From the NCBI GenBank assembly GCA_947456185.1, contig CANGPW010000014.1:1-48569 (forward strand): a stretch of 48,569 nt of DNA, in the 5' to 3' direction. Positions within the stretch are counted from its first letter, which is position 1. Each line of letters opens with the position of its first letter. The notes under the pieces were generated by a model that was given only the letters and a program-made list of their open reading frames with translations, did no database searches and was not told the DNA's origin. A program made the position numbers and the translations under genes. This document shows positions 34,867 to 43,784 of this stretch, piece by piece. This DNA comes from Bacteroidota bacterium (lineage in GTDB: Bacteria; Bacteroidota; Bacteroidia; UKL13-3).

Positions 34867-36234
34867 ATGAGCAAAATTTTAATTATTGACGATGAAAAAG
34901 CCATTCGCAATACCCTTCGCGAAATATTAGAATATGAAAGCTACCAAGTAGATGAAGCGGCTAATGGTGAAGAGGGTTTAGAGAAACTTGAAGTTGGTGA
35001 ATATGCTGCCGTTTTATGCGATATAAAAATGCCAAAAATGGATGGCATTGAAGTATTAACACGTGCACAAGAAATAGATGATGACATTCCTTTTATTATG
35101 ATTTCGGGAAATGGAACCATTGAAACTGCGGTAGAAGCAACCAAAAAAGGTGCATATGATTTTATTTCAAAACCACCTGATTTGAATCGTCTACTGATTA
35201 CGCTTCGCAATGCAATTGACAAAAAATCGTTAACGGTTGAAACAAAAGTTTTACGCAGAAAAGTTACCAAAACCCGTGAAATGATTGGCGATAGCCCAGC
35301 TATTCAAAACATTATGAGCACCATTGAAAAAGTGGCTCCTACCGATGCAAGGGTTTTAGTTACTGGCGAAAATGGAACTGGAAAAGAATTAGTAGCACTT
35401 TGGTTACACGAAAAAAGTAACAGAAATAATAATCAATTGGTAGAAGTTAATTGCGCAGCCATACCAACAGATTTAATAGAATCAGAATTATTTGGACATG
35501 AAAAAGGTGCATTTACTTCGGCCATCAAACAACGCATAGGAAAATTTGAACAAGCCAATGGCGGAACTTTATTTTTAGACGAAATTGGCGATATGAGTTT
35601 AGCCGCTCAAGCCAAAGTTTTACGTGCTTTGCAAGAAGGAAAAATTACCCGAGTGGGTGGCGACAAAGACATTGAAGTGGATGTGCGAGTAGTAGCTGCA
35701 ACCAATAAAAATTTATTGCAAGAAATAGAAAAAGGTAATTTTAGAATGGATTTATACCACCGTTTAAGTGTGATTTTAATTCATGTGCCTTCGTTAAATG
35801 ATAGAAAAGATGACATTCCAATTTTGGCCGAAAAGTTTATAAAAGAAGTATGTGAAGACAATAATTTTCCTAGAAAAATGTTTTTACCACAAGCCTTAGA
35901 TGAACTTAAAAAATTGGATTATTATGGAAATATTCGTGAGCTGCGCAATGTGGTAGAACGCTTGGTAATATTAGGCCAGCAACGCATTACAGTGGAAGAT
36001 GTGAAGAAATTTGCAAGTCCATTAAGTGCGCGCGAAGAAGAGAAAAACATTTATGAAAGATTTAGCGCTTTGCAAGATTTTAAAGAATATGTAGAACGCA
36101 TTTTTATAGAAGAAAAACTTAAGAAAAACGGTTGGAATGTGGCAAAAACTGCTTTGGAAATTGATATTCAAAGAAGTCATTTGTACAACAAAATTGAAAA
36201 ATATACGCTAAAACGTGGCGAGTATATTGATTAA
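34867..36234 (+). CDS. Sigma-54-type response regulator (NtrC family)
   Basis: A 455-residue transcription activator. Receiver domain 1-120 with phospho-acceptor Asp52 (CDIKMPKMDG). AAA+ domain about 140-370 with Walker A GENGTGKE (167-174), Walker B LFLDEIGDM and arginine-finger region. Fis-type HTH at the end (NVAKTALEIDIQRSHLYNKIEKY). The sigma-54 contact loop reads GAFTSA (214-219) instead of GAFTGA. No sensor kinase is adjacent, so the partner is encoded elsewhere. A clear terminator follows. The upstream 160 bp hold no palindrome that I could call its own binding site. Confidence 0.93.
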   Translation: MSKILIIDDEKAIRNTLREILEYESYQVDEAANGEEGLEKLEVGEYAAVLCDIKMPKMDGIEVLTRAQEIDDDIPFIMISGNGTIETAVEATKKGAYDFISKPPDLNRLLITLRNAIDKKSLTVETKVLRRKVTKTREMIGDSPAIQNIMSTIEKVAPTDARVLVTGENGTGKELVALWLHEKSNRNNNQLVEVNCAAIPTDLIESELFGHEKGAFTSAIKQRIGKFEQANGGTLFLDEIGDMSLAAQAKVLRALQEGKITRVGGDKDIEVDVRVVAATNKNLLQEIEKGNFRMDLYHRLSVILIHVPSLNDRKDDIPILAEKFIKEVCEDNNFPRKMFLPQALDELKKLDYYGNIRELRNVVERLVILGQQRITVEDVKKFASPLSAREEEKNIYERFSALQDFKEYVERIFIEEKLKKNGWNVAKTALEIDIQRSHLYNKIEKYTLKRGEYID

Positions 36235-36341
36235 TAAAAAACCAACTGAACTTTAATTATAGTTGATAAAACAATATTTGTTCAACTCCCAAATACGCCA
36301 CAATTAACGAGCCCAATGTGGGGGCATTTTATATATATATT

Positions 36342-36375
36342 AAAATCCTTGCTTGAAAAATAGCAAGGATTTTTT
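36342..36375 (+). terminator. Terminator after the response regulator gene
   Basis: AAAATCCTTGCT / AGCAAGGATTTTTT stem with a 9-nt loop and T run, about 110 bp after the stop codon. Confidence 0.88.
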
Positions 36376-36464
36376 GTTTAAACGCTTTTCAATTAAGTGA
36401 TAAAAATTAAACATGAAATTGTATAGCTATTTTCTGTTTTATTTGCACAAAATATAAAAGAATT

Positions 36465-37655
36465 ATGTACAAAACATTGCAACCAATTTTACAAGCTGAA
36501 CTTAAGGAAATAGAAGAAGCAGGATTATACAAACGCGAAAGAATTATTACTAGCCCACAAGCAGCAGAAATTACTGTTAGTAGTGGGGCAAAAGTTTTAA
36601 ATTTTTGTGCCAATAATTACTTGGGTTTATCTAGCCATCCAGTGGTTTTACAAGCTGCAAAAGATGCAATAGATACACATGGTTTTGGATTAAGTAGCGT
36701 ACGATTTATCTGCGGTACGCAAGATATTCATAAAACTTTAGAAGCAAAAATATCAGCGTTTTTAGGAACGGAGGATACCATTTTATATGCAGCTGCTTTT
36801 GATGCAAATGGTGGAGTTTTTGAACCTTTGTTCAATGAAAAAGATGCAATTATTAGCGATTCTTTAAATCATGCAAGTATCATTGATGGTGTTCGTTTGT
36901 GCAAAGCGGAACGTTTCAGGTATGAAAACAATAACATGGCCGATTTAGAAGCTACGTTACTAGAAGCAAAACATTGCAGAAACAGAATTATAGTTACCGA
37001 CAGTGTTTTTAGTATGGATGGAACCATTGCGCAGCTAGATAAAATAGTGGAACTAGCCGATAAATATGAAGCATTAATTATGATTGACGAATGTCATTCA
37101 AGCGGATTTATGGGAAAAACTGGAAGAGGAACGCATGAACATTGTGGTGTGTTAGGAAAAATAGATATTATAACTGGAACTTTAGGAAAAGCGTTAGGTG
37201 GAGCTAGTGGAGGATTTACCAGCGGAAGAAAAGAAATTATTGACATGCTTCGCCAACGTTCTCGACCGTATTTGTTTAGCAATACTTTAGCACCAAGTAT
37301 AGTTGGAGCAAGTATTGCAGTGCTTGATATGCTTACCAAAACTACTGCCTTGCGCGATAAATTATGGGAAAATGCAAAGTATTTTAGAACGCAAATAGAA
37401 GCTGCTGGTTTTGATGTAAAGCCTGGTGAACATGCCATTATTCCTATTATGCTTTATGATGCAAAATTATCACAAGATTTTGCTGCAAAATTATTAGAGG
37501 AAGGAATTTATGTAATAGGTTTTTATTTTCCAGTGGTTCCAAAAGGCCAAGCAAGAATCAGGGTTCAAATGTCGGCAGGACATGATAAAGAACATTTAGA
37601 CAAAGCCATTGCAGCATTTACCAAAGTAGGTAAAGAGTTGGGCGTAATAAAATAG
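36465..37655 (+). CDS. kbl: Glycine C-acetyltransferase (2-amino-3-ketobutyrate CoA ligase)
   Basis: A 396-residue PLP enzyme that splits 2-amino-3-oxobutyrate with CoA into glycine and acetyl-CoA, the second step of threonine breakdown. It has His136 in [12 protein letters not shown], Asp208 and His211 in [17 protein letters not shown], and Lys242 in [33 protein letters not shown] follows, which is characteristic of Kbl rather than BioF. Length matches Kbl (about 398). Threonine dehydrogenase, its usual partner, is not in the window. A near-consensus -7 (TTTATTTGC) lies upstream. Confidence 0.93.
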   Translation: MYKTLQPILQAELKEIEEAGLYKRERIITSPQAAEITVSSGAKVLNFCANNYLGLSSHPVVLQAAKDAIDTHGFGLSSVRFICGTQDIHKTLEAKISAFLGTEDTILYAAAFDANGGVFEPLFNEKDAIISDSLNHASIIDGVRLCKAERFRYENNNMADLEATLLEAKHCRNRIIVTDSVFSMDGTIAQLDKIVELADKYEALIMIDECHSSGFMGKTGRGTHEHCGVLGKIDIITGTLGKALGGASGGFTSGRKEIIDMLRQRSRPYLFSNTLAPSIVGASIAVLDMLTKTTALRDKLWENAKYFRTQIEAAGFDVKPGEHAIIPIMLYDAKLSQDFAAKLLEEGIYVIGFYFPVVPKGQARIRVQMSAGHDKEHLDKAIAAFTKVGKELGVIK

Positions 37656-37686
37656 TTTATTTAATTATAAAATTTTTCATTTTACA

Positions 37687-37752
37687 CGTCATTGCGAACG
37701 CAGTGAAGCAATCTCACAAAGAAAAGAGATTGCTTCGTTCCTCGCAATGACG
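37687..37752. repeat. 66-bp inverted-repeat element with CGTCATTGCGA ends
   Basis: The arms CGTCATTGCGA...GAAGCAATCTC (37687-37715) and GAGATTGCTTCG...TCGCAATGACG (37726-37752) face each other around a 10-nt centre, with a few mismatches in the middle of the arms. It lies just after kbl and could also act as a transcript-stabilising hairpin. A shorter related sequence (GTTCCTAGCAATGACA) lies at 29007-29022. Confidence 0.85.
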
Positions 37753-37795
37753 TTTTTAAATAAACTACTAATAATTAGATAAAAGCAAAATATCC

Positions 37796-37905
37796 AGTCA
37801 TTCCGGAGGAATCTTCCTTGTTAACTTATACCATTGAATTTTACAATAGGTTTTTATTAGGCTCAAAAATATTTTTAGTCAAAGAAGTTTCCCTCGGAAT
37901 GACTC
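37796..37905. repeat. 110-bp element with 25-bp imperfect terminal inverted repeats (MITE-like)
   Basis: AGTCATTCCGGAGGAATCTT (and five more bases) at the left end matches the reverse complement of the right end, ending CTCGGAATGACT, at 21 of 25 positions. The AT-rich interior of about 60 bp has no ORF. The structure fits a small non-autonomous element or a dispersed hairpin repeat. Confidence 0.7.
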
Positions 37906-37951
37906 AACGCAATCTTTTTTTAAGACATACTGTCATTGGATTGATTTTTGT

Positions 37952-37959
37952 TAAGTTTG
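37952..37959 (+). promoter_or_regulatory. -7 promoter element before the 164-aa gene
   Basis: TAAGTTTG is an exact TAnnTTTG match followed by C and lies 18 bp before the ATG at 37978. Confidence 0.5.
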
Positions 37960-37977
37960 CATAAATATATTTTTTGA

Positions 37978-38472
37978 ATGATTAGTCAATTTAACCAAAT
38001 GCCCCCAAACGCCAAAGTTTGGATTTATGCAAGCGATAAAATTATTTCCCCTTCACAATTAGCAATTATAAATCAAAAAGCAATTCCTTTTATTCAAAAT
38101 TGGACCGCTCATCAAAATCATTTACAAGCAGAATTTGCGGTTTTATATAACTGCTTTTTAGTATTTATGGTGAATGAAAGTGTACATGAAATTAGCGGTT
38201 GTGGAATAGATAAATTAACACATTTAATTAGAGAAATAGATTCGGAAACTAATTTGAATTTATTGAATAGAATGGGCGTTCAATTGCTTGAAAACAATGA
38301 AGTAACATGTTTAACTAAAAGTGAATTTTTAGATAAATTAGCTGCTCAAAATTTAGATAATTCAAAGACCTTTAACAATCAAGTTACTACAAAAAAACAG
38401 TTTGAAATGGATTGGATAATTCCTTTAGAAAATGCTTGGTATTACCCTAAAATAAAATTACAATCATTTTAA
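37978..38472 (+). CDS. Conserved Bacteroidota protein of unknown function
   Basis: A 164-residue cytoplasmic protein. The layout (ISQFNQMPPNAKVWIYASDKIIS at the start, FIQNWTAHQNHLQAEFAVLYNCFLVF, CGIDKLTHLIREID, FNNQVTTKKQFEMDW, and an aromatic C-terminus) matches, from memory, a Bacteroidota family often mislabelled as an ABC transporter ATPase. It has no Walker A, signature or Walker B motif, so that label does not hold. It is followed by ftsH after 80 bp on the same strand; co-transcription is possible. Confidence 0.72.
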   Translation: MISQFNQMPPNAKVWIYASDKIISPSQLAIINQKAIPFIQNWTAHQNHLQAEFAVLYNCFLVFMVNESVHEISGCGIDKLTHLIREIDSETNLNLLNRMGVQLLENNEVTCLTKSEFLDKLAAQNLDNSKTFNNQVTTKKQFEMDWIIPLENAWYYPKIKLQSF

Positions 38473-38552
38473 AATACATTTTGCTAGCTCAAAACTATTT
38501 GTAGTTTTGAAAAAAGATATCACAATAAATTTAATATAAAAAAGAAATATAA

Positions 38553-40649
38553 ATGGCCAATATAAATTCAGATGATTTAAAACCACAAGACAACAATAAA
38601 CCAAATTCACGTAAGCCTAATTTGCCAAAATTCAATTTTTATTGGATTTATGGAATTATTGCAATAGTTATGATTGGCCTATACTTTATGCCTCGTGATT
38701 TTTCTAAAAAAACTACTTGGAGTGATGTTAGAAACAACATGGTTTTAACGCATGATGTAGATAAAATAATTGTTGTAAATAAAGAAAAAGCAGAAGTATA
38801 TATCAAAAAAGCTTCGCTTAATAATAGTAAATATAAAGACGTTAAAAGTCAAGGAAGTTTTAGTGAAGTTGGCCCTCAGTATTATTTTGAAATAGGTGAT
38901 GTAACTACTTTTGAGAAAAACATGGACGAAGCTCAAAAAGAATTTTTACAAAACGAAAAAATTCCTGTTGAATATGCTAATACCAGAGAAACTTCTAACT
39001 TTTTGGTAAACTGGTTGCCTATATTATTGTTAATTGGTTTTACATTCTTCATGATTCGCAGAATGAGCGGGGGCGCTGGTGGAGGGGGTTCTCAAATATT
39101 TAATATTGGTAAAAGTAGAGCACAGTTATTCGACAAAGAGAGTAATGTAAATATTACTTTTAAAGACGTGGCAGGTTTAGATGAAGCCAAAGAAGAAGTA
39201 ATGGAAATTGTAGACTTCCTTAAAAATCCAAAAAAATATACCGTTTTGGGTGGAAAAATTCCTAAAGGAGCGTTATTGATTGGATCACCAGGAACAGGAA
39301 AAACTTTGTTGGCAAAAGCTGTTGCCGGTGAAGCAGGAGTTCCTTTCTTTTCTCTTTCAGGTTCCGATTTTGTTGAAATGTTTGTAGGCGTTGGGGCTAG
39401 TAGAGTAAGAGATTTATTTAAACAAGCAAAAGAAAAAGCACCTTGTATTATTTTTATAGATGAAATAGATGCAGTCGGTCGTGCTCGTGGTAAAAACGCC
39501 ATGCAGGGTTCTAACGATGAACGTGAAAATACCTTAAACCAATTACTAACCGAAATGGATGGTTTTGGAACAAATATTGGAATCATCATTTTAGCTGCTA
39601 CCAATCGTCCAGATATTTTAGATTCTGCATTACTACGCCCGGGTAGATTTGACAGACAAATTTCTATTGACAAACCAGATTTAAAAGGAAGGGCCGCTAT
39701 TTTTAGGGTTCATTTAAAACCATTGAAACTAGCAAGTGACATAGATGAAACAAAGTTAGCTACACAAACTGCTGGATTTGCAGGGGCTGAAATTATGAAT
39801 GTTTGTAACGAAGCTGCTTTAATTGCTGCACGCAGAAATAAAGAAGTAGTTGACGTTTCAGATTTTCAAGCTGCTATTGATAGAGTGATTGGAGGTTTAG
39901 AAAAGAAAAATAAAGTAATTTCTGACCAAGAAAAACAAATAGTAGCTTATCACGAAGCCGGACATGCAATTGCCGGATGGTTTTTAGAACATGTAGATCC
40001 ATTAGTAAAAGTAAGTATTGTTCCGCGTGGAGTTGCTGCATTAGGATATGCGCAATATTTACCTAAAGACCAATATTTATACACTACCGAACAAATGGTA
40101 AATATGATGTGTATGACTTTAGGTGGACGTGTGGCGGAAGACATTATATTTAACAGAATTAGTACAGGCGCACAAAACGATTTAGAAAGAATTACCAAAA
40201 TGGCCTACGCAATGGTTACTATTTATGGTATGAATGAAAAAGTTGGGAATTTAAGTTTTAATGATCCTAATAACGAGTATGGTTTTACAAAACCTTATAG
40301 CGATAAAACTGCTGAATTAATTGACCAAGAGGTTAGAACTTTAGTAGATATGTGTTACCAAAAAACCAAAGTTTTATTGACGGAAAAAAAAGAATTATTA
40401 GAGATTTTAGCTCAAGAATTATTGAAAAAAGAAATTATTTTCCAAGCCGATTTAGAAGTAATTTTAGGAAAACGTCCTTATGAATACCATAACCATGAAA
40501 TAGATGCCATGGATGCAGAAAAAGTAAGAATAGACACTGAAAAAGTAGAGGCCCAAGAAGAAGCAGATAAAAAAACTGCTGAAAATAACACTACAGAAAC
40601 TGAAATAATAGACCCAGAAACAAAAGAAAATAATATAAATACAGTTTAG
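38553..40649 (+). CDS. ftsH: ATP-dependent zinc metalloprotease FtsH
   Basis: A 698-residue membrane-bound AAA+ protease that degrades misassembled membrane proteins and short-lived regulators. After a 28-residue cytoplasmic tail come TM1 (about 29-46), a periplasmic domain, TM2 (about 151-170) and a Gly-rich linker. Walker A is GSPGTGKT (244-251), Walker B IIFIDEIDAVGRARG, the second region of homology NRPDILDSALLRPGRFDRQI, and the zinc site HEAGH (467-471). The acidic C-terminal tail rich in Glu, Thr and Asn is longer than in E. coli. The gene is followed by a strong terminator. Confidence 0.97.
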   Translation: MANINSDDLKPQDNNKPNSRKPNLPKFNFYWIYGIIAIVMIGLYFMPRDFSKKTTWSDVRNNMVLTHDVDKIIVVNKEKAEVYIKKASLNNSKYKDVKSQGSFSEVGPQYYFEIGDVTTFEKNMDEAQKEFLQNEKIPVEYANTRETSNFLVNWLPILLLIGFTFFMIRRMSGGAGGGGSQIFNIGKSRAQLFDKESNVNITFKDVAGLDEAKEEVMEIVDFLKNPKKYTVLGGKIPKGALLIGSPGTGKTLLAKAVAGEAGVPFFSLSGSDFVEMFVGVGASRVRDLFKQAKEKAPCIIFIDEIDAVGRARGKNAMQGSNDERENTLNQLLTEMDGFGTNIGIIILAATNRPDILDSALLRPGRFDRQISIDKPDLKGRAAIFRVHLKPLKLASDIDETKLATQTAGFAGAEIMNVCNEAALIAARRNKEVVDVSDFQAAIDRVIGGLEKKNKVISDQEKQIVAYHEAGHAIAGWFLEHVDPLVKVSIVPRGVAALGYAQYLPKDQYLYTTEQMVNMMCMTLGGRVAEDIIFNRISTGAQNDLERITKMAYAMVTIYGMNEKVGNLSFNDPNNEYGFTKPYSDKTAELIDQEVRTLVDMCYQKTKVLLTEKKELLEILAQELLKKEIIFQADLEVILGKRPYEYHNHEIDAMDAEKVRIDTEKVEAQEEADKKTAENNTTETEIIDPETKENNINTV

Positions 40650-40670
40650 TTTTATAAATTAATATCATTA

Positions 40671-40712
40671 AAAACACCTTGTTTGCATTGTCAATTCAAG
40701 GTGTTTTTTTTT
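40671..40712 (+). terminator. Terminator after ftsH
   Basis: ACACCTTG / CAAGGTGT stem, with a 15-nt loop, followed by nine or more T. Confidence 0.9.
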
Positions 40713-40838
40713 GTAAAAAACAGGAAAAATGTTTTGAATTTGTTGTAAAAAGTTATATTGCACGCTCATACATAAGCTAATTACTATTTGAATTAAAACT
40801 TTTACTACAAAAAACAATTAATATTTACTTTAAAAATC

Positions 40839-42173
40839 ATGCAAAAACATTTTTGCAATAAAACTGTAGTAATGAACAAAACAACCATGTTAAATTTTAA
40901 AAAATTTAGTTTATACATATTAGCTAGTCAATTGTGCACATTGGCTTTTAGCCAGAAAACCATCACAACAAAAGATTTACAAAACGGACAAAACTCCATC
41001 AGTACAGCAGTGCCATTTTTGGGAATTTCGCCCGATGCCAGAGCTGCTGCCCTAGGTGATGCTGGTGTTGCTATGCCCGATGACATAAACGCCATGCACT
41101 GGAATTTAGCCAAAGCTCCTTTTAATACTAAAAATGGTGCAGTTGCAATTTCATATACACCTTGGTTAAGAAACCTAGTTCCAGACATTTCGTTGTCTTA
41201 TTTAACTGCTTATTATCAATTAGACAAACGTTCGGCAGTTGCTGGTTCCTTGCGTTATTTTTCTTTAGGGCAAATTCAATTTACCGATAATTATGGTGCA
41301 AGTACCGGAAATTTTACTCCCAATGAATTTGCTTTAGATTTAGGTTATGCAACAAAATTAAATGAGAATTTTAGTTTAGGGGTGGCATTCAGGTATATTT
41401 ATTCCAACTTGGCAGGAGGTTTTAATCAGAGTCAAACACCTATAGATGCCGGTATTTCATATGCTGGTGATATTAGTGCTTATTACAGAAATAATACTAC
41501 TTACCGCGATAAAGCAACCAGAAAAAAATACAATATTAATTATGGGTTTGGTGCGGTAATTTCAAATATTGGTTCAAAATTAACATATACATCTGCTCAA
41601 AATGAAAACTTTATTCCAATTAATTTTCGTTTGGGTGGCTATGCCAATATTGATTTAGATGAATACAATAGCATTGCAATTATGGTAGATGCTAATAAAT
41701 TATTGGTGCCAACAAATCCATATTATTTAAGAAATAGAAGCAATACAGCCGATTCGTTAGACAGAAACAATAAACCAATTATTCCTGTAGGAAGTGGAAT
41801 GGATCCTAATGTGCCAGTTGTACAAGGAATGATTCAATCGTTTTACGATGCTCCAGGAGGATTTACTGAGGAAATGGCTGAAATAAATATTTCAACGGGA
41901 TTAGAATATTGGTATAACAAACAATTTGCATTGCGTGGTGGGTATTTTCATGAACCACCTAACAAAGGAAATCGTCAATATGCAACATTTGGCGTTGGTT
42001 TACGTTATAATGTTTTTGGATTAGACGTGGCTTATTTATGGCCAATTGCTCAGCGCCATCCCCTAGAAAACACTTTGCGTTTTACATTAACTTTCGATTT
42101 TGATGCATTTGTAGAACAAAAAGAGGAGAATGCAAAGAAAAAACCAAAAGCTGAAGACGTTCCATTGGATTAA
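40839..42173 (+). CDS. porV: Type IX secretion system outer-membrane protein PorV (LptO)
   Basis: A 444-residue (from the first ATG) outer-membrane barrel that carries T9SS cargo from the Sov channel to the attachment complex. The signal peptide is best read from the third in-frame ATG, MLNFKKFSLYILASQLCTLAFSQ (40887); the ATG at 40872 is also possible and the first one adds 11 to 16 residues before it. PorV-typical features are PFLGISPDARAAALGDAGVAM right after the leader, IHW-like NAMHWNLAKAPF, SYTPWLRNLVPDISLSYL, and the NFRLGGYANIDLDEYN strand. Length is in the PorV range. ispF follows after 17 bp. The presence of porV agrees with the T9SS-tagged protein at 45881. Confidence 0.93.
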   Translation: MQKHFCNKTVVMNKTTMLNFKKFSLYILASQLCTLAFSQKTITTKDLQNGQNSISTAVPFLGISPDARAAALGDAGVAMPDDINAMHWNLAKAPFNTKNGAVAISYTPWLRNLVPDISLSYLTAYYQLDKRSAVAGSLRYFSLGQIQFTDNYGASTGNFTPNEFALDLGYATKLNENFSLGVAFRYIYSNLAGGFNQSQTPIDAGISYAGDISAYYRNNTTYRDKATRKKYNINYGFGAVISNIGSKLTYTSAQNENFIPINFRLGGYANIDLDEYNSIAIMVDANKLLVPTNPYYLRNRSNTADSLDRNNKPIIPVGSGMDPNVPVVQGMIQSFYDAPGGFTEEMAEINISTGLEYWYNKQFALRGGYFHEPPNKGNRQYATFGVGLRYNVFGLDVAYLWPIAQRHPLENTLRFTLTFDFDAFVEQKEENAKKKPKAEDVPLD

Positions 42174-42190
42174 CAAACAAATTTTTTAGT

Positions 42191-42664
42191 ATGAGAATAG
42201 GTTTTGGCTTTGATGTACATCAATTACAAGAAGGTAGAGATTTTTGGTTAGGGGGAATTCATATTCCTGCTCAAAAAGGAATACTTGGACATAGCGATGC
42301 CGATGTACTTTTACATGCCATTTGCGATGCCATTTTAGGTTCGCTTGCTTTAGGCGATATTGGCAAACATTTTCCTGATACTGACCAAAATTTTAAAGGA
42401 ATTGATAGCAAAATATTACTCACAAAAGTAATGGAGTTAATCACAGAAAAAGGGTATAAAATTGGAAATATTGATACTACTGTTGTTTGCCAACAACCTA
42501 AAATAATGCCTTATGCTTTGCAAATGCAATCATGTATTGCTAACATTTGTAATATTGAAATTAATGATGTAAGCATCAAAGCAACTACGAATGAAACCAT
42601 GGGTTTTATTGGCCGCGAAGAAGGAATAGTTGCTTATGCTATTGTTTTACTTTTGAAAAAATAA
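42191..42664 (+). CDS. ispF: 2-C-methyl-D-erythritol 2,4-cyclodiphosphate synthase
   Basis: A 157-residue trimeric zinc enzyme of the MEP isoprenoid pathway. FGFDVHQL holds the zinc Asp and His. GHSDADVLLHAICDAILGSLALGDIGKHFPDTD and TTNETMGFIGREEGI are the two conserved blocks. Length is typical. With idi and a UbiA prenyltransferase in the same window, it shows that the organism makes its own isoprenoids by the MEP route. It lies between porV and a pterin dehydratase gene with gaps of 17 and 11 bp, suggesting a three-gene transcript. Confidence 0.96.
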   Translation: MRIGFGFDVHQLQEGRDFWLGGIHIPAQKGILGHSDADVLLHAICDAILGSLALGDIGKHFPDTDQNFKGIDSKILLTKVMELITEKGYKIGNIDTTVVCQQPKIMPYALQMQSCIANICNIEINDVSIKATTNETMGFIGREEGIVAYAIVLLLKK

Positions 42665-42675
42665 ATTTACAAAAA

Positions 42676-42909
42676 ATGATAAATTGGAAAGAAGAAAACC
42701 ATAAATTGAGTAAAACATTTTCTTTCAAAACTTTTGGCGAGGCAATGGCATGGATGGTTAAAGCTTCTTTTGAAATTGAGATAATAAACCATCACCCAGA
42801 ATGGACTAATGTTTATAATAAAGTACATGTTAGTTTAACTACACATGATGCAGGAAATACAATAACAGAAAAAGACAAACAATTAGCAGAAATATTAGAT
42901 TTAATATAG
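42676..42909 (+). CDS. 4a-hydroxytetrahydrobiopterin dehydratase (pterin-4a-carbinolamine dehydratase)
   Basis: A 77-residue protein, shorter than the usual 95-105 because it lacks most of the N-terminal helix. The core SFKTFGEAMAWMVKASFEIEIINHHPEWTNVYNKVHVSLTTHDAG carries the catalytic His pair and HPEW...NKV motif that recycle oxidised pterin cofactor. No phenylalanine hydroxylase gene is nearby, so a role in molybdopterin or a moonlighting role cannot be excluded. It is 11 bp downstream of ispF. Confidence 0.9.
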   Translation: MINWKEENHKLSKTFSFKTFGEAMAWMVKASFEIEIINHHPEWTNVYNKVHVSLTTHDAGNTITEKDKQLAEILDLI

Positions 42910-42931
42910 TACGGTTTATGCTTTTATTGAG

Positions 42932-43642
42932 CTACAGTTCTACTAATTTAAAACCACTTCCATGTATATTTTCAACTGCAAGACTATCATCTTCTTTTAA
43001 TAATTTTCTTACTTTATTAATATATACATCTAAATTTCGGGCAGTATAAAAATCGTTTCTTCCCCAAACATGTAAAAGCATATTTGCCCTTGGCAATAAA
43101 GCATTTTTATTTACTATCATCAATTTTAGGAGCACCGTTTCTGTATTACTTATTTTTTTAGGTGTACCATTAACTGTTATTGAATTATTTACCGTGTCAA
43201 TGACTGTTTTTCCAATGTTAATAATTTCATCTTTTGCGGCTAAATCAGTATCGGGCTTAGAGGTACTGCGTTTTAAAACTGCTTTTATGCGAGCCAGTAA
43301 TTCAGGGGTACTAAATGGTTTAGTTATATATTCATCAGCGCCAATTTCAAATCCTAATAGCTTATCAACTTCAGAATTATTGGCTGTTAAAAAAATAATA
43401 GGTATATGTTGGTCTTTAATTCTTACATGTTTTGCTAATTCAAAACCGCTCATTTTAGGCATGTTTACATCAAAAATACAAAGGTCAAATCGCTCATTAA
43501 TAAAGGAGCTTAAACCTTCTTCACCATCTTTACAGTGCCTAACCGAATACTCTTCTAAGCGTAAGGTTTCTTTCATTAAAAACCCTAAACTTGTTTCGTC
43601 TTCTACTAAAAGTATATGAATTGATTGTGGTTTTATCATCAT
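42932..43642 (-). CDS. OmpR-family response regulator, orphan
   Basis: A 236-residue two-component regulator. Receiver domain 1-125 with acidic pocket (LLVEDE), phospho-acceptor Asp58 (IFDVNMPKMSG), and switch residues in IIFLTAN and EYITKPFS. C-terminal winged-helix DNA-binding domain (about 140-236) with NTETVLLKLMIVNKN and YINKVRKLLKEDDSLAVENIHGSGFKL. No histidine kinase is in the window. It is divergent to the prenyltransferase-polyketide synthase pair, with 142 bp between, so it may regulate that pair, though this is only a positional hint. Either of the two leading Met codons may be the start. Confidence 0.93.
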   Translation of the reverse strand: MMIKPQSIHILLVEDETSLGFLMKETLRLEEYSVRHCKDGEEGLSSFINERFDLCIFDVNMPKMSGFELAKHVRIKDQHIPIIFLTANNSEVDKLLGFEIGADEYITKPFSTPELLARIKAVLKRSTSKPDTDLAAKDEIINIGKTVIDTVNNSITVNGTPKKISNTETVLLKLMIVNKNALLPRANMLLHVWGRNDFYTARNLDVYINKVRKLLKEDDSLAVENIHGSGFKLVEL

Positions 43643-43784
43643 TTTATTTTTTTACGAATGTATCAATACTTAAAAATTTCTTGATGTCCATTTTAAAGAT
43701 TTAAGTTATTTTTATGATAAAATGTTAAAAAACGTAATTTGGTATATAATAAATAATAATTTTTAAAACCATTACAAAACTATA

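Larger units (their letters stand above)
37656..37977. other. Intergenic region with two inverted-repeat elements
   Basis: This 322-bp gap between kbl and the next gene is filled by two unrelated hairpin-forming elements (37687-37752 and 37796-37905) and ends with a -7 promoter element at 37952. No coding signal is present. Confidence 0.75.

Noticed and set aside
37978-38472. ABC transporter ATPase label for the 164-aa protein
   Set aside because: None of the ATPase motifs is present; the label appears in databases by historical transfer.
39092-39673. 193-aa minus-strand ORF within ftsH
   Set aside because: It is antisense to the AAA+ domain and has the low-complexity Ser/Pro/Ile composition typical of shadow frames.
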